This document shows, one piece after another, positions 35,701 to 45,810 of a stretch of 64,000 nucleotides of DNA. The translations under genes and the position numbers were made by a program. Under the pieces are notes generated by a model, which saw only the letters and a list, made by a program, of their open reading frames with translations, made no database searches and was not told the origin of the DNA. Source of the DNA: Clostridium neonatale (GTDB taxonomy: Bacteria > Bacillota > Clostridia > Clostridiales > Clostridiaceae); contig NZ_LN890328.1 in the NCBI RefSeq assembly GCF_001458595.1, forward strand, positions 2,327,854 to 2,391,853, written 5' to 3'. Positions within the stretch are counted from its first letter, which is position 1, and every line of letters begins with the position of its first letter.

Positions 35701-35982
35701 TTATATTAATAAAAATATTATCATTAACAAAACAATAATTATTAACCCATATAAACTAACACCACAAAATAATAATGTCAATAATATTATACATCCTACA
35801 ATTATCTTAGGATAAAAAAGTATCATCCATGGTGATCTAAAAGGTACAAATGGTGGAATACCTCCTAATGGTCTTCTTCCACACCCACCATTCTTACCTC
35901 TAAATAAGCCTCTTACAGCTTCTTTACCATGTTTGAACATATTCCTAAAGTCTTTTTTTAAATGATCTCCTGAGTCCCCCAT
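35701..35982 (-). CDS. Small membrane protein of unknown function
   Basis: 93 residues, not recognised. The N-terminal half is basic and polar, with a Gly/Arg/Cys patch 'RGKNGGCGRRPLGG'. The C-terminal ~40 residues are two back-to-back hydrophobic segments separated by 'CGVSLYG', and the protein ends in the membrane stretch. GGAGGAGAAC directly precedes the ATG at 35982. It lies between rnpB and nif3, in the same direction as nif3, 53 bases after it. Confidence 0.65.
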   Translation of the reverse strand: MGDSGDHLKKDFRNMFKHGKEAVRGLFRGKNGGCGRRPLGGIPPFVPFRSPWMILFYPKIIVGCIILLTLLFCGVSLYGLIIIVLLMIIFLLI

Positions 35983-36047
35983 GTTCTCCTCCAAACATAT
36001 AATTGCTATAATAATTATATGCTTTTTGACATTAATTAATTCTAAAT

Positions 36048-36836
36048 TTAAAAAATTTCATATGGATCTTTATTTGTTTCTGATTTTATAAATTCTATAT
36101 CTTTAAATTTTTCTTTTAAGAAATCTAAGGTTTTTAAAAATGCTAAATATTCAGTTTTAAAATGTCCAGCATCTATTATGCTTATATTCATTTCCTTAAA
36201 ATCAGAAACAAAATGATATGTTGTATCTCCTGTTATTATACAGTCTGCACCTAACTTTTTTGCTTCATAAAAATAATCTTGTCCGCTACCATTTATTACT
36301 GCTATTGTATTTACTTTATCGCTACCTTTAGCTACACGTAGTCCCTTTATATCTAGCTTATTTTTAATTATAGAAACTAAATCATCCAACGACATAGGTT
36401 CTTCTAATCTTATTAATCTTCCTATTCCACATTTTCCATTTTCAGATTCTTTTTCATCTATTATTAAGCTTGATTTAAATCCTAATAAGTTTACAAGCAC
36501 ATCATTTATTCCGTTTTTCGTACTGTCTAAATTAGTATGGCAAGAATATAAGCTAATATCTTCTTTAATAAGAGATATTATTTTATTTCCCAAAAGATCA
36601 TTTGTAGTTATGCTTTTAGGCTTTTTGAATAGTAACGGATGATGACTTATTATCATATCAGCATTATTCTCTATAGCTTCTCTAATAACATCATTTGTAC
36701 AATCTAAAGCTAATAATACCTTACTAACATGTTTGTCATCTCTTCCAACCATCAATCCTACATTGTCATAATCCTCCATAAGATATTTTGGTGCAAATTT
36801 TTCAATTTCCTTTGATATATCTTTTACAGTATTCAT
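36048..36836 (-). CDS. NIF3-like dinuclear metal-center protein
   Basis: 262 residues, YqfO/NIF3 family. The metal ligands are visible in 'ISHHPLLF' near residue 65, 'CHTNLD' near residue 100 and, at the C-terminal end, 'DAGHFKTEY'. Proposed roles include GTP cyclohydrolase-like or hydrolase activity, but none is settled. It follows trmK at 16 bases, the same rpoD-trmK-nif3 order as in other Firmicutes. Confidence 0.9.
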   Translation of the reverse strand: MNTVKDISKEIEKFAPKYLMEDYDNVGLMVGRDDKHVSKVLLALDCTNDVIREAIENNADMIISHHPLLFKKPKSITTNDLLGNKIISLIKEDISLYSCHTNLDSTKNGINDVLVNLLGFKSSLIIDEKESENGKCGIGRLIRLEEPMSLDDLVSIIKNKLDIKGLRVAKGSDKVNTIAVINGSGQDYFYEAKKLGADCIITGDTTYHFVSDFKEMNISIIDAGHFKTEYLAFLKTLDFLKEKFKDIEFIKSETNKDPYEIF

Positions 36837-36852
36837 CTTTACTACCTTTCAT

Positions 36853-37545
36853 TTAAAAATCTTTTAAAAATTTTTCTAGGATTTCATTCTTTCTTATAAG
36901 CTGTTTCTTTCTTTCTTTAGCATGCTCAGTGTCATCATTAATAAAGTTTAATATTTTATTATTCTTTTCAACTTTATCTTCTATGTAACTTTTTAATGTT
37001 TCTGTTCTTTTCTTTAACATAACAGGACTTATTTCATAAAATACATCTTCAAGCTTAGTAATATTATTTTTTTTATATTTTACTTTAAATAGCTCATAAT
37101 ATTTTCCTTCATCTAAACAAATATCTTCATCTATTATTTCATATTCATGCGTATATAAATATTCTCTAAGCACTTCGGGATTTTGTGCTGGCTGTAATAC
37201 TAAGTAATCTACATCCTTAACCTTATCTAAATCAGCCTCTAGTATATCTCTAATTAAATTCCCTCCCATTCCTGCAATAATTATCCCCTGAACTTCTTTG
37301 CTCTTTAATGTCTTTAAGCCTCCACCTAGCCTTAAATCTACTTTTTCTATGACTCCATCTAAACTTGCATTTATTCTAGCTTTTTCTAGTGGTTCCTTAT
37401 TTATATCCGATGCAATAACCCTGCTTGCAATATTATCTTTAATTAATTTTATTGGTATATATCCATGATCTGTTCCAACATCTATTATAGTTTCACATTT
37501 ATCTACTTTTTCTAATATCCAATTTAATCTTTTACTTAATTCCAT
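36853..37545 (-). CDS. trmK: tRNA (adenine(22)-N1)-methyltransferase
   Basis: SAM-dependent enzyme that methylates N1 of A22 in tRNA. About 230 residues. Motif I is 'TIIDVGTDHGYIPI' near residue 20; 'GIIIAGMGGNLIRDIL' and 'LVLQPAQNPEVLR' are the TrmK signatures, followed by a helical C-terminal coiled coil. The ATG at 37545 gives the family N-terminus MELSKRL; an ATG at 37557 is also in frame. Confidence 0.9.
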   Translation of the reverse strand: MELSKRLNWILEKVDKCETIIDVGTDHGYIPIKLIKDNIASRVIASDINKEPLEKARINASLDGVIEKVDLRLGGGLKTLKSKEVQGIIIAGMGGNLIRDILEADLDKVKDVDYLVLQPAQNPEVLREYLYTHEYEIIDEDICLDEGKYYELFKVKYKKNNITKLEDVFYEISPVMLKKRTETLKSYIEDKVEKNNKILNFINDDTEHAKERKKQLIRKNEILEKFLKDF

Positions 37546-37589
37546 ATTGTTCACCATTCTTCATATTTTTTTATTTCTAATAATTATAG

Positions 37590-37620
37590 TTGAAAGAAGC
37601 ACCTTCTTTCAAAGGTGCTT
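37590..37620 (-). terminator. Two mutually exclusive hairpins at the 3' end of rpoD
   Basis: TTGAAAGAA (37590-37598) can pair with TTCTTTCAA (37604-37612), or AAGCACCTT (37597-37605) with AAGGTGCTT (37612-37620); the two share bases and cannot coexist. The second overlaps the rpoD stop codon. T-run is weak, so read-through into trmK is likely. Confidence 0.5.
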
Positions 37621-38728
37621 AATCTAAATAATCTTTTAACTTTTTACTTCTTGATGGATGTCTTAGCTTTCTTAATGCTTTTGCTTCAATTTGTCTTATT
37701 CTTTCTCTTGTTACATTAAATTCTTTACCTACTTCTTCAAGAGTTCTTGCTCTTCCATCATCAAGACCAAATCTTAATCTTAATACTTTTTCTTCTCTAG
37801 GAGTTAGTGTATCTAACACATTTATTAATTGTTCTTTAAGCATTGTAAATGCTGCTGCTTCAGCTGGTGCTGGTGCTTCATCATCTGGAATAAAGTCTCC
37901 TAAATGAGAATCTTCTTCTTCACCTATAGGAGTTTCTAGTGAAACTGGTTCTTGTGCTATTTTTTGAATTTCACGAACCTTATCTACTGGTAAATCCATA
38001 ACTTTTGATATTTCTTCTGGGAATGGATCTCTACCAAGTTCTTGCAATAATTGTCTTTGTACTCTTATAAGCTTATTTATAGTTTCAACCATATGAACTG
38101 GAATTCTAATTGTTCTTGCTTGGTCTGCAATAGCTCTTGTTATCGCCTGTCTAATCCACCATGTAGCATAAGTTGAGAATTTATATCCTTTTCTATAATC
38201 AAACTTCTCTACAGCTTTTATAAGACCTAAGTTACCTTCTTGAATTAAATCCAGAAATAGCATTCCTCTTCCAACATATCTTTTGGCTATACTTACAACC
38301 AATCTCAAGTTTGCTTCAGCTAGTTTCTTTTTAGCTTTTGGATTACCTTCTTCAATTTGTTTTGCATATTCTATTTCTTGTTCAGAAGATAATAATGGCA
38401 CCTTTCCGATTTCTTTCAAATACATTCTAACCGGATCATCAATTGCTATCCCTTCTGGAACTGATAAATCTAAATCTTCATTTAATTCTTCTGCCTCATT
38501 AACATCATCACCAATTATCTCTACACTCATTGCTTCTAATGCTTCATATATCTTTTCTATTTGTTCTGGAGTTAAATCAATATGATCCATTGCCTCCATT
38601 ATTTCTTTATATGTTAATGAACCATTCTTTTTACCTCTTTCAAGAAGTTCTCTTACTTCATTCATTTTTGCATTTTTATCTTTTTCTGACTTTCCCTTTA
38701 TTGCTTCACCTTTAACTTTTTGTTCCAT
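37619..38728 (-). CDS. rpoD: Primary sigma factor (sigma-70/sigma-A)
   Basis: 369 residues. A short region 1.1, region 1.2 'DPVRMYLKEIGKVPLLS', region 2 'GNLGLIKAVEKFDYRKGYKF' and 'STYATWWIRQAITRAIADQ', region 3 'RIPVHMVETINKL', and region 4 'TLEEVGKEFNVTRERIRQIE'. It directs RNA polymerase to housekeeping promoters such as the TTGACA/TATAAT sites seen here. Good GGAGG site before the ATG. It follows dnaG at 37 bases, the classic macromolecular-synthesis operon. Confidence 0.97.
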   Translation of the reverse strand: MEQKVKGEAIKGKSEKDKNAKMNEVRELLERGKKNGSLTYKEIMEAMDHIDLTPEQIEKIYEALEAMSVEIIGDDVNEAEELNEDLDLSVPEGIAIDDPVRMYLKEIGKVPLLSSEQEIEYAKQIEEGNPKAKKKLAEANLRLVVSIAKRYVGRGMLFLDLIQEGNLGLIKAVEKFDYRKGYKFSTYATWWIRQAITRAIADQARTIRIPVHMVETINKLIRVQRQLLQELGRDPFPEEISKVMDLPVDKVREIQKIAQEPVSLETPIGEEEDSHLGDFIPDDEAPAPAEAAAFTMLKEQLINVLDTLTPREEKVLRLRFGLDDGRARTLEEVGKEFNVTRERIRQIEAKALRKLRHPSRSKKLKDYLD

Positions 38729-38765
38729 TAAATTTGCCTCCTTCCGCTACAACCTATTAACCTCA

Positions 38766-40538
38766 TCATTTTACTTTAAGTTGTTTGGACAATCTAATTA
38801 ATTCCATCGCAATCTCTATAGATTCCTCAATGTTCCCTTTTTTTTCTAATTCACTTTGTTTCTTTTTCAAATCATCAATTTGAATTTTCAATTTAAAACT
38901 TTTGATTTGCTCTATGTAATCTTTGATTTGTTTATCAGAATTACCTAAATTTAATATATTTTCTTCTTTTATCTTTGTATATTCTTTAGAGCTTTCAATA
39001 TCATCACATCTACTCTCTATATAAGAAGAGATATTATTAGTATTGTTCTTTTTAGCTTCTATTATTAATGAATATATCTTATTATGTGAATCCAATATAA
39101 AATTATTTTCATCTAAGTTATCAACTATTTCATCATAAAATTCATAATCTATCATAAGTTTAAGTAATGCTCTTTCTGCTTTTAAATATGCAGGTTCTAC
39201 ATATAATTTTGTTCCAAAATATCCCTTTTTATTCAAAAAGTCATTTTCTTTTTGATTTTTTGACATTACCTGTGAAAGTAAGTCATATAATGCCTGTTCT
39301 TTAATAGATGTCTCTTCTGAAATCTTTTTAATATACACATCTTTTTCTATAGGATTTACACTTGCCAAAATCTCAGCAAATTTTTCTCCAAAAGTTATGA
39401 GTTCATTTCCATCTTTAAAATTTACTCCTTGAGATGCTTTCTTTATTCTGTACTCAATCAATGGTAATGCTTCATCAATCAATCTTAAAAATGCTTCTTT
39501 ACCATTATTTCTTACGAACTCATCTGGATCTTTACCTTGTGGAACTGTAAGAACTTTTATTTCAAATCCAGCGTTTTTTAAGATTTCAAGCCCTCTTAGA
39601 GTTGCTGTCTGTCCTGCAACATCAGCATCATATGATATTATAACTTTGCTAACATATCTCTTTAAAAGGCGTGCCTGATTTACTGTAAGAGCTGTACCAA
39701 GTGATGCTACTACATTTGTTATACCAGCCTGATGTAATGCTATTAAATCCATATAGCCTTCTACTATTATTATGAAATCTTCTTTAAGATTATTTTTTAT
39801 AGCAAAATTCAATCCATAGAGATTAATTCCTTTTTGGAAAATAATTGTTTCAGGTGAATTCAAATACTTAGGTTTAGAATCATCCAAAACTCTACCACCA
39901 AACCCAATTACATTTCCTTTCACATCAAATACAGGAAACATTACTCTATTTCTAAATCTATCATATAAATTTCCTTTTTTTTCACTCCTTAAGATTAACC
40001 CTGCCTCTAAAAGTATTTCTTCTTTATATCCCCTTTTTTTTAAATAATTCATTAGAGCATGCCAGTTATCTAATGAATATCCTAATCCAAAGCGTTTTAT
40101 TGTTTCTTCTTTTATACCTCTGTTCAAAAAGTAATCTTTTGAGTATTTGTTTTTTTGTAAATTAGCAAAAAAATACCTAGCACTATCCACATTAATTTTA
40201 TACATTAGTTGCTTTTTTTTTGATACAGCACTATTTTCCTTACTTCCCATATTAAGTGTAATACTAGCTTTATCCGCCAAATACTTTGCTGCCTCTAAAA
40301 AATTTAACTTTTTATATTTCATAATAAATGTCAATACATTTCCTGCCTCTCCACATGAAAAACATTTATATATCTGCTTATCTTGAGAAACAGTAAATGA
40401 TGGACTTTTGTCATTATGAAACGGACATAATCCGATATAGTTTCGCCCACTTTTCTTTAATCTTATATCTTCTGATATTATTTCAACTATATCATTCTGC
40501 TCTTTTATTTTTTCAATTAGTTCTTGTGGTATTTGCAA
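38766..40538 (-). CDS. dnaG: DNA primase
   Basis: Makes RNA primers for replication. 590 residues. The CHC2 zinc site is C38, H41, C59, C62. The toprim domain shows 'IIVEGYMDLIALHQAG' and 'SYDADVAGQTATLRGLE'. The C-terminal helicase-binding domain is Lys/Glu-rich. The start is a TTG at 40538, with GGAGGGAGG upstream and no better ATG; a TTG start may keep primase levels low. Belongs to the dgt-dnaG-rpoD group. Confidence 0.96.
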   Translation of the reverse strand: MQIPQELIEKIKEQNDIVEIISEDIRLKKSGRNYIGLCPFHNDKSPSFTVSQDKQIYKCFSCGEAGNVLTFIMKYKKLNFLEAAKYLADKASITLNMGSKENSAVSKKKQLMYKINVDSARYFFANLQKNKYSKDYFLNRGIKEETIKRFGLGYSLDNWHALMNYLKKRGYKEEILLEAGLILRSEKKGNLYDRFRNRVMFPVFDVKGNVIGFGGRVLDDSKPKYLNSPETIIFQKGINLYGLNFAIKNNLKEDFIIIVEGYMDLIALHQAGITNVVASLGTALTVNQARLLKRYVSKVIISYDADVAGQTATLRGLEILKNAGFEIKVLTVPQGKDPDEFVRNNGKEAFLRLIDEALPLIEYRIKKASQGVNFKDGNELITFGEKFAEILASVNPIEKDVYIKKISEETSIKEQALYDLLSQVMSKNQKENDFLNKKGYFGTKLYVEPAYLKAERALLKLMIDYEFYDEIVDNLDENNFILDSHNKIYSLIIEAKKNNTNNISSYIESRCDDIESSKEYTKIKEENILNLGNSDKQIKDYIEQIKSFKLKIQIDDLKKKQSELEKKGNIEESIEIAMELIRLSKQLKVK

Positions 40539-40748
40539 GGAGTATTCCTCCCTCCTCCACTGTTTTTTTCAACAATTATTTAATATTCGACATTTTATCA
40601 ATTATTCCTTCTTATTTACTTATAAATATTAATTTTAAATGGCGTATGTAAGTAAATAATAAGTTATTTAATATTATCATTAATAATAATAATTCTTTCT
40701 TTTAGTTAAAACTCCTCTTTTCATTTTTGATTTTAAAACAACACTCCT

Positions 40749-41774
40749 CTAATCTATAACTAATTTAGGAACAAAAAGTTTATTAAACAATAGTAAACAA
40801 TAATCATCACTCATCCCTGCTATATAATCGGCAACACCTCGCTCTAATCCTTCCTCATTCACTATATTCATATATATTTCCGGCATTTCACTTGGATTTT
40901 TAGTAAAATACTCTATAAGCTCATTTAATACAAATTTTGCTTTTTTCCTTTCATTCTTTAATGTTTCTCCTAAATATATATTTTTAAACATATATCCTCT
41001 TAATTCATTCATTGCTTCATTTATTTCATTACTTAACCCTATAGCCTTAATACCATTTTCAAGATTTTTATTTGAATTATTTATAAAATCGTATATTAAT
41101 GTTCTGAGTCTTTCATCTGAACTATCCCCTAAAACTTTGACTATTTCTTTTGGTATATCATCTTTACTTAAAAGTCCAGCTCTTATAGAATCATCTATAT
41201 CATGATTTAGATATGCCATCTTATCACTAAATTTAACTACAATACCTTCTAATGTTATTATATCTTTTGTTGTTCCAAGACCACTATGATGTAATATTCC
41301 ATTAATAACTTCTTTCGTCAAATTAAGGCCTTTCCCTTCATTTTCTAGTCTAGTCACTACTCTAACACTCTGCTCATTATGTCTGAATCCACCTTTTAAA
41401 TATTTATTTAAAACTTCTTCACCATTATGTGCAAAAGCTACATGGCCTAAATCATGACCTAATGCTATTGCTTCAATCAAATTTTCATTTAATCCAATTC
41501 CCACTCCAATTGTTCTTGCTACTTGTGATACTTCAAGTGTATGTGTAAGTCTAGTTCTATAGTGATCGCCTTGGGTTTTAATATATACTTGTGTTTTATG
41601 CTTTAAACGTCTAAAAGATTTACTTTGAATAATTCTATCCCTATCAATCATGTAACATGTTCTAATATCATCTTCTTTCTCTTCTTTTTCTCTTCCCAAT
41701 GAATTCTTAGAAAATGCTGCCTCTTTTATAAGTGTCAAGCTTTCAAATTCTTGAATTTTTTCTTTCACGCCCAT
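40749..41774 (-). CDS. dgt: dGTPase-like HD-domain phosphohydrolase
   Basis: 341 residues. HD-domain residues: H in 'TRLTHTLEVSQV', HD in 'LGHDLGHVAFAHNGE', later D in 'SDKMAYLNHDIDD'. Proteins of this type hydrolyse dNTPs to nucleoside and triphosphate. 'FRRLKHKTQVYI' near residue 55 is a strong family marker. It is placed 210 bases ahead of dnaG, as in many clostridia, which fits a link between nucleotide pools and replication. AGGTGA before the ATG. Confidence 0.9.
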   Translation of the reverse strand: MGVKEKIQEFESLTLIKEAAFSKNSLGREKEEKEDDIRTCYMIDRDRIIQSKSFRRLKHKTQVYIKTQGDHYRTRLTHTLEVSQVARTIGVGIGLNENLIEAIALGHDLGHVAFAHNGEEVLNKYLKGGFRHNEQSVRVVTRLENEGKGLNLTKEVINGILHHSGLGTTKDIITLEGIVVKFSDKMAYLNHDIDDSIRAGLLSKDDIPKEIVKVLGDSSDERLRTLIYDFINNSNKNLENGIKAIGLSNEINEAMNELRGYMFKNIYLGETLKNERKKAKFVLNELIEYFTKNPSEMPEIYMNIVNEEGLERGVADYIAGMSDDYCLLLFNKLFVPKLVID

Positions 41775-41985
41775 ATATAATCACCTCTAATTATATATTC
41801 TATATTTATCACCATATTCCTTTATTTATTACCACTACTTATTATTTGCAATAATTTAGAAATAATATTCACATAATAATTTTTTATTCTTTTATTTAAT
41901 TCTTTATGTATATTACTACCATATTCTTAATATTATTAATAATGAAGATTTTTCTTAAAATGATAATTTGCAAAGGAGATTGCAT

Positions 41986-43053
41986 ATGAATAATGAAGTT
42001 CCGCCTTCATCAAATTATAATTTATCACCTGAAATTATTAAGCAAAAAGTTCTACCATTTTACAACTTAAAAAATGCAAAAGTTTCAATGGTTAAATTTA
42101 AAGATAGCGATAAACAAAGAGCCGTCTACAAAATAACTAACGATGAAAAAAACTACTGTTTAAAAAAAGTCTATTATAATAAAAATGATTTATTATATGT
42201 ATATTCTGCTATTGAGTGGCTTTATCAAAATAATATAAATGTACCCAAACTATTACCTACTGTTAATAATGGTAGATTTATATCACATGATAATATGTTA
42301 TTCATTTTAACCCCTTGGATTGAAGGTGAAAAATGTAGCTTTGATAATAACAATCACGTTAGCCTTTCGATAAAAACGTTAGCAAATATTCATTCAGTAT
42401 CTAAAAATTTTTATCCTATAAACAATAATTCCTCAAAAATTGGTTTTGATGATTATTACATATCTACTCTAAAGCATTTTCAAGATTTACTTAAATCCTC
42501 TAATGATGCATTTAAATATAAAGATAGTTTTTCAAAAGACTTTTTAGATAACTTTGATGTTAATATTAAGCTGGCAAAGATATCTTTATATCTGTCTAGA
42601 AATATAGATAAAGAGCTTTTATCAACTGCTCTATGTCATGGTGATTATGTAAATAAAAATATTATTTTTACTGATTCCAATAATGTATGGATAATTGATT
42701 TTGATAAATGTAAAGAAGATTATTGTGCACGTGATTTATCATATTTTATGAGAAGAATACTTAAAAGAGAAAATACAAATTGGGATTCTGATTTAGCAAT
42801 ATCTATTTTAAAAGATTATACTTCAATAAAATCACTTTCATCTTCAGATTTAAAATATATAGTATCATATATTTGCTTTCCTCAGAAATACTGGAAAATT
42901 TCCAGAGATTACTACAGAAATATTAAACGATGTAATAAATTAGCTTTCAAAAGATTATTATCAACTGCAACTTTAAAAAGCAAAAATCAATATAAATTTG
43001 CTTTAGAAGTAATAAACAAAGTTGAGAATGAGTTTAATATCTCTTTAATATAA
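41986..43053 (+). CDS. CotS-like spore coat kinase-fold protein
   Basis: 355 residues of the CotS/aminoglycoside phosphotransferase superfamily. Kinase-fold features: N-lobe Lys in 'YCLKKVYYNKND', catalytic loop 'LCHGDYVNKNIIF' near residue 220 and 'IIDFDKC' near residue 238. Clostridial and Bacillus members are spore coat-associated proteins. Substrate unknown. The ATG at 41986 follows AAAGGAGATTGCAT. Lone plus-strand gene between dgt and ppdK. Confidence 0.82.
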   Translation: MNNEVPPSSNYNLSPEIIKQKVLPFYNLKNAKVSMVKFKDSDKQRAVYKITNDEKNYCLKKVYYNKNDLLYVYSAIEWLYQNNINVPKLLPTVNNGRFISHDNMLFILTPWIEGEKCSFDNNNHVSLSIKTLANIHSVSKNFYPINNNSSKIGFDDYYISTLKHFQDLLKSSNDAFKYKDSFSKDFLDNFDVNIKLAKISLYLSRNIDKELLSTALCHGDYVNKNIIFTDSNNVWIIDFDKCKEDYCARDLSYFMRRILKRENTNWDSDLAISILKDYTSIKSLSSSDLKYIVSYICFPQKYWKISRDYYRNIKRCNKLAFKRLLSTATLKSKNQYKFALEVINKVENEFNISLI

Positions 43054-43081
43054 AAAAACCTGTCATATGACAGGTTTTTTT
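43052..43081. terminator. Bidirectional terminator between the CotS-like gene and ppdK
   Basis: A perfect 30-base palindrome, core ACCTGTCATATGACAGGT with A7/T7 ends, overlapping the stop codon of the CotS-like gene. Confidence 0.92.
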
Positions 43082-43088
43082 ATATTAA

Positions 43089-45716
43089 CTATCTTGGATT
43101 TTTTACTTGTGCTTGTGCTGCTGCAAGTCTTGCAAGTGGCACTCTAAATGGTGAACATGATACATAATTAAGTCCTATATTATGGCAGAATTCAATTGAT
43201 GAAGGATCTCCGCCATGCTCTCCACATATTCCTAAATGGATGTCTGGACGAGTAGACTTTCCTTTTTCTACTGCTATCTTAACTAATGATCCTACACCAG
43301 TTTGATCTAGCTTTCCAAATGGATCTTGTTCGTAAATTTTCTTATCATAATATGCATTTAAGAACTTAGCAGCATCATCTCTTGAGAATCCAAATGTCAT
43401 TTGAGTTAAATCATTTGTTCCAAATGAGAAGAATTCTGCTTCTTTAGCAATCTCGTCAGCTGTTAATGCAGCTCTTGGAATTTCTATCATTGTGCCTACT
43501 TTATAATTTAAAGTTACACCTTTTTCTGACATAACTTCTTTAACTGTATTTACAATTACATCTTTTACATATTTCAATTCTTTAATTTCACCAACAAGAG
43601 GAATCATTATTTCAGGCACTATATTATAGCCCTTGCTTTGATTAACTTCTATAGCTGCTTCTATAATTGCTCTCGCCTGCATTTCTGCTATTTCTGGATA
43701 TGAGACTGCAAGACGACATCCTCTATGTCCCATCATAGGATTGAATTCGTGTAAGCTTTGAACTGTAGCCTTTAACTCATCAAAAGTAACACCCATTTCA
43801 GATGCTAATGCCTTAATATCTACATCTGTGTTTGGTAAGAATTCATGTAATGGTGGATCTAGTAATCTAATAGTTACTGGTTTTCCTTCAAGTGCTTCAT
43901 ATATTCCTACAAAGTCTTCCCTTTGCATTGGAAGTATTTTATCTAATGCAGCTTTTCTTTGTTCAACATCTTTTGATATAATCATTTGTCTAACAGCCAT
44001 TATTCTATCTTCTGCAAAGAACATATGCTCTGTTCTACAAAGGCCTATACCTTCTGCTCCAAATTCAACAGCTTGTTTAGCATCTCTTGGACTATCAGCA
44101 TTAGCTCTAACTTTTAAACTTCTTATTTCGTCTGCCCATGCCATAAATGTTGCAAAATGTCCTGTTATTTCTGGTGCAACAGTTTTAATCTTTTCGCCAT
44201 ATACATTACCTGTTGCTCCATCTATTGAAATATAGTCATCAGCAGTATAAACTTTTCCATCTACTTCGACTATTCTCTTTTCTTCATCAACTTTTAAGCT
44301 TCCACAACCAGCTACACAGCAAGTTCCCATTCCTCTAGCAACAACTGCTGCATGAGATGTCATACCTCCTCTTACTGTAAGTATACCTTTTGCTGCAATC
44401 ATACCTTCTATATCTTCTGGTGAAGTTTCAAGTCTTACAAGAACTACATCTTCTCCAAGTGCTGCTCTTTCCTTAGCTTCATCAGCACTGAATGCAATCT
44501 TACCACATGCTGCTCCTGGTGATGCTGGAAGTCCTTTTGCGATTGGATTAGCTTTCTTTAAATCTTCAGTATAGAAAGCTGGATGCAATAATGAATCTAA
44601 CTGTTTAGGTTCAACCTTCAATATTGCTTGTTCTTTTGTAAGCATACCTTCTTCAACTAAATCAACTGCAATCTTAAGTGCTGCTTGTGCTGTTCTTTTA
44701 CCATTTCTTGTTTGTAAGAAGTATAATTTTCCTTCTTCTATTGTTATCTCCATATCTTGCATATCTTTATAGTGATTTTCTAATTTATCAACAATTGCTT
44801 CAAATTGCTCATATATCTTAGGAGCTTGTTCTTGTAATTTAGATATTGGAAGTGGTGTTCTAATACCAGCAACAACGTCTTCACCTTGTGCATTCATTAA
44901 ATACTCACCATATATAGCTTTTTCTCCTGTTGCTGGGTTTCTTGAAAATACAACCCCTGTACCTGATGTATCTCCTTTATTACCAAATACCATTTGCTGA
45001 ACATTTACAGCTGTTCCCCATTCACCTGGTATATCATTTAATCTTCTATATACTATAGCTCTTGGATTGTCCCATGATCTAAATACAGCAGTTACCGATT
45101 CTATTAATTGAACCCTTGGATCTGATGGAAATTCTTCGCCTTTTTCTTTCTTATAAATTTCTTTAAAACTAACTACTAAATCTTTTAAATCATCTGCTGT
45201 TAAATCCGTATCAAATTCTATGCCTTTTTCTTCTTTTAATTCATCTATTTTATTTTCAAATAATCTTTTTTCAATACCCATAACAACATCTGAAAACATT
45301 TGAATAAATCTTCTATATGAATCATAAGCAAATCTTGGATTATTTGTAAGACTAGCTAAAGCTTCAACTGCAATATCATTTAATCCTAAATTTAAAATTG
45401 TATCCATCATACCTGGCATTGATACTCTAGCTCCTGATCTAACTGAAACTAGCAATGGATTTTGATTATCTCCAAATTTCTTTCCTGTTTCTTCCTCAAG
45501 CTTTCCTAGACATTCATAAATTTGTTCAATTATCTCATTAGAAATAAGTTTTCCATCTTCATAATACTTATTACATGCTTCAGTACTAACTGTAAATCCT
45601 CCCGGAACCGGTATTCCAAGATTTGTCATCTCAGCTAAATTTGCGCCTTTACCTCCAAGCAAATTCTTCATTGAAGCATTTCCTTCACTAAATAGATAAA
45701 CGTACTTTTTTGTCAT
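43089..45716 (-). CDS. ppdK: Pyruvate, phosphate dikinase
   Basis: Interconverts pyruvate + ATP + phosphate and PEP + AMP + pyrophosphate. 875 residues, the standard size. The ATP-grasp domain starts 'LLGGKGANLAEMTNLGIPVP'. The phospho-His swivel domain has 'GGMTSHAAVVARGMG' with the catalytic His near residue 454. The PEP/pyruvate barrel ends 'CGEHGGDPSSIEFC'. The ATG at 45716 follows GAGGGAG. It lies 94 bases after a CcpN-like regulator gene, which is likely to control it. Confidence 0.96.
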   Translation of the reverse strand: MTKKYVYLFSEGNASMKNLLGGKGANLAEMTNLGIPVPGGFTVSTEACNKYYEDGKLISNEIIEQIYECLGKLEEETGKKFGDNQNPLLVSVRSGARVSMPGMMDTILNLGLNDIAVEALASLTNNPRFAYDSYRRFIQMFSDVVMGIEKRLFENKIDELKEEKGIEFDTDLTADDLKDLVVSFKEIYKKEKGEEFPSDPRVQLIESVTAVFRSWDNPRAIVYRRLNDIPGEWGTAVNVQQMVFGNKGDTSGTGVVFSRNPATGEKAIYGEYLMNAQGEDVVAGIRTPLPISKLQEQAPKIYEQFEAIVDKLENHYKDMQDMEITIEEGKLYFLQTRNGKRTAQAALKIAVDLVEEGMLTKEQAILKVEPKQLDSLLHPAFYTEDLKKANPIAKGLPASPGAACGKIAFSADEAKERAALGEDVVLVRLETSPEDIEGMIAAKGILTVRGGMTSHAAVVARGMGTCCVAGCGSLKVDEEKRIVEVDGKVYTADDYISIDGATGNVYGEKIKTVAPEITGHFATFMAWADEIRSLKVRANADSPRDAKQAVEFGAEGIGLCRTEHMFFAEDRIMAVRQMIISKDVEQRKAALDKILPMQREDFVGIYEALEGKPVTIRLLDPPLHEFLPNTDVDIKALASEMGVTFDELKATVQSLHEFNPMMGHRGCRLAVSYPEIAEMQARAIIEAAIEVNQSKGYNIVPEIMIPLVGEIKELKYVKDVIVNTVKEVMSEKGVTLNYKVGTMIEIPRAALTADEIAKEAEFFSFGTNDLTQMTFGFSRDDAAKFLNAYYDKKIYEQDPFGKLDQTGVGSLVKIAVEKGKSTRPDIHLGICGEHGGDPSSIEFCHNIGLNYVSCSPFRVPLARLAAAQAQVKNPR

Positions 45717-45810
45717 TTCAATACTCCCTCTCTTCTTCATTAAATTTCTCACCATTTTTATATATACTATCGATAACAATTTGTATCGTAGTTACCCATA
45801 TAATTTAAAA

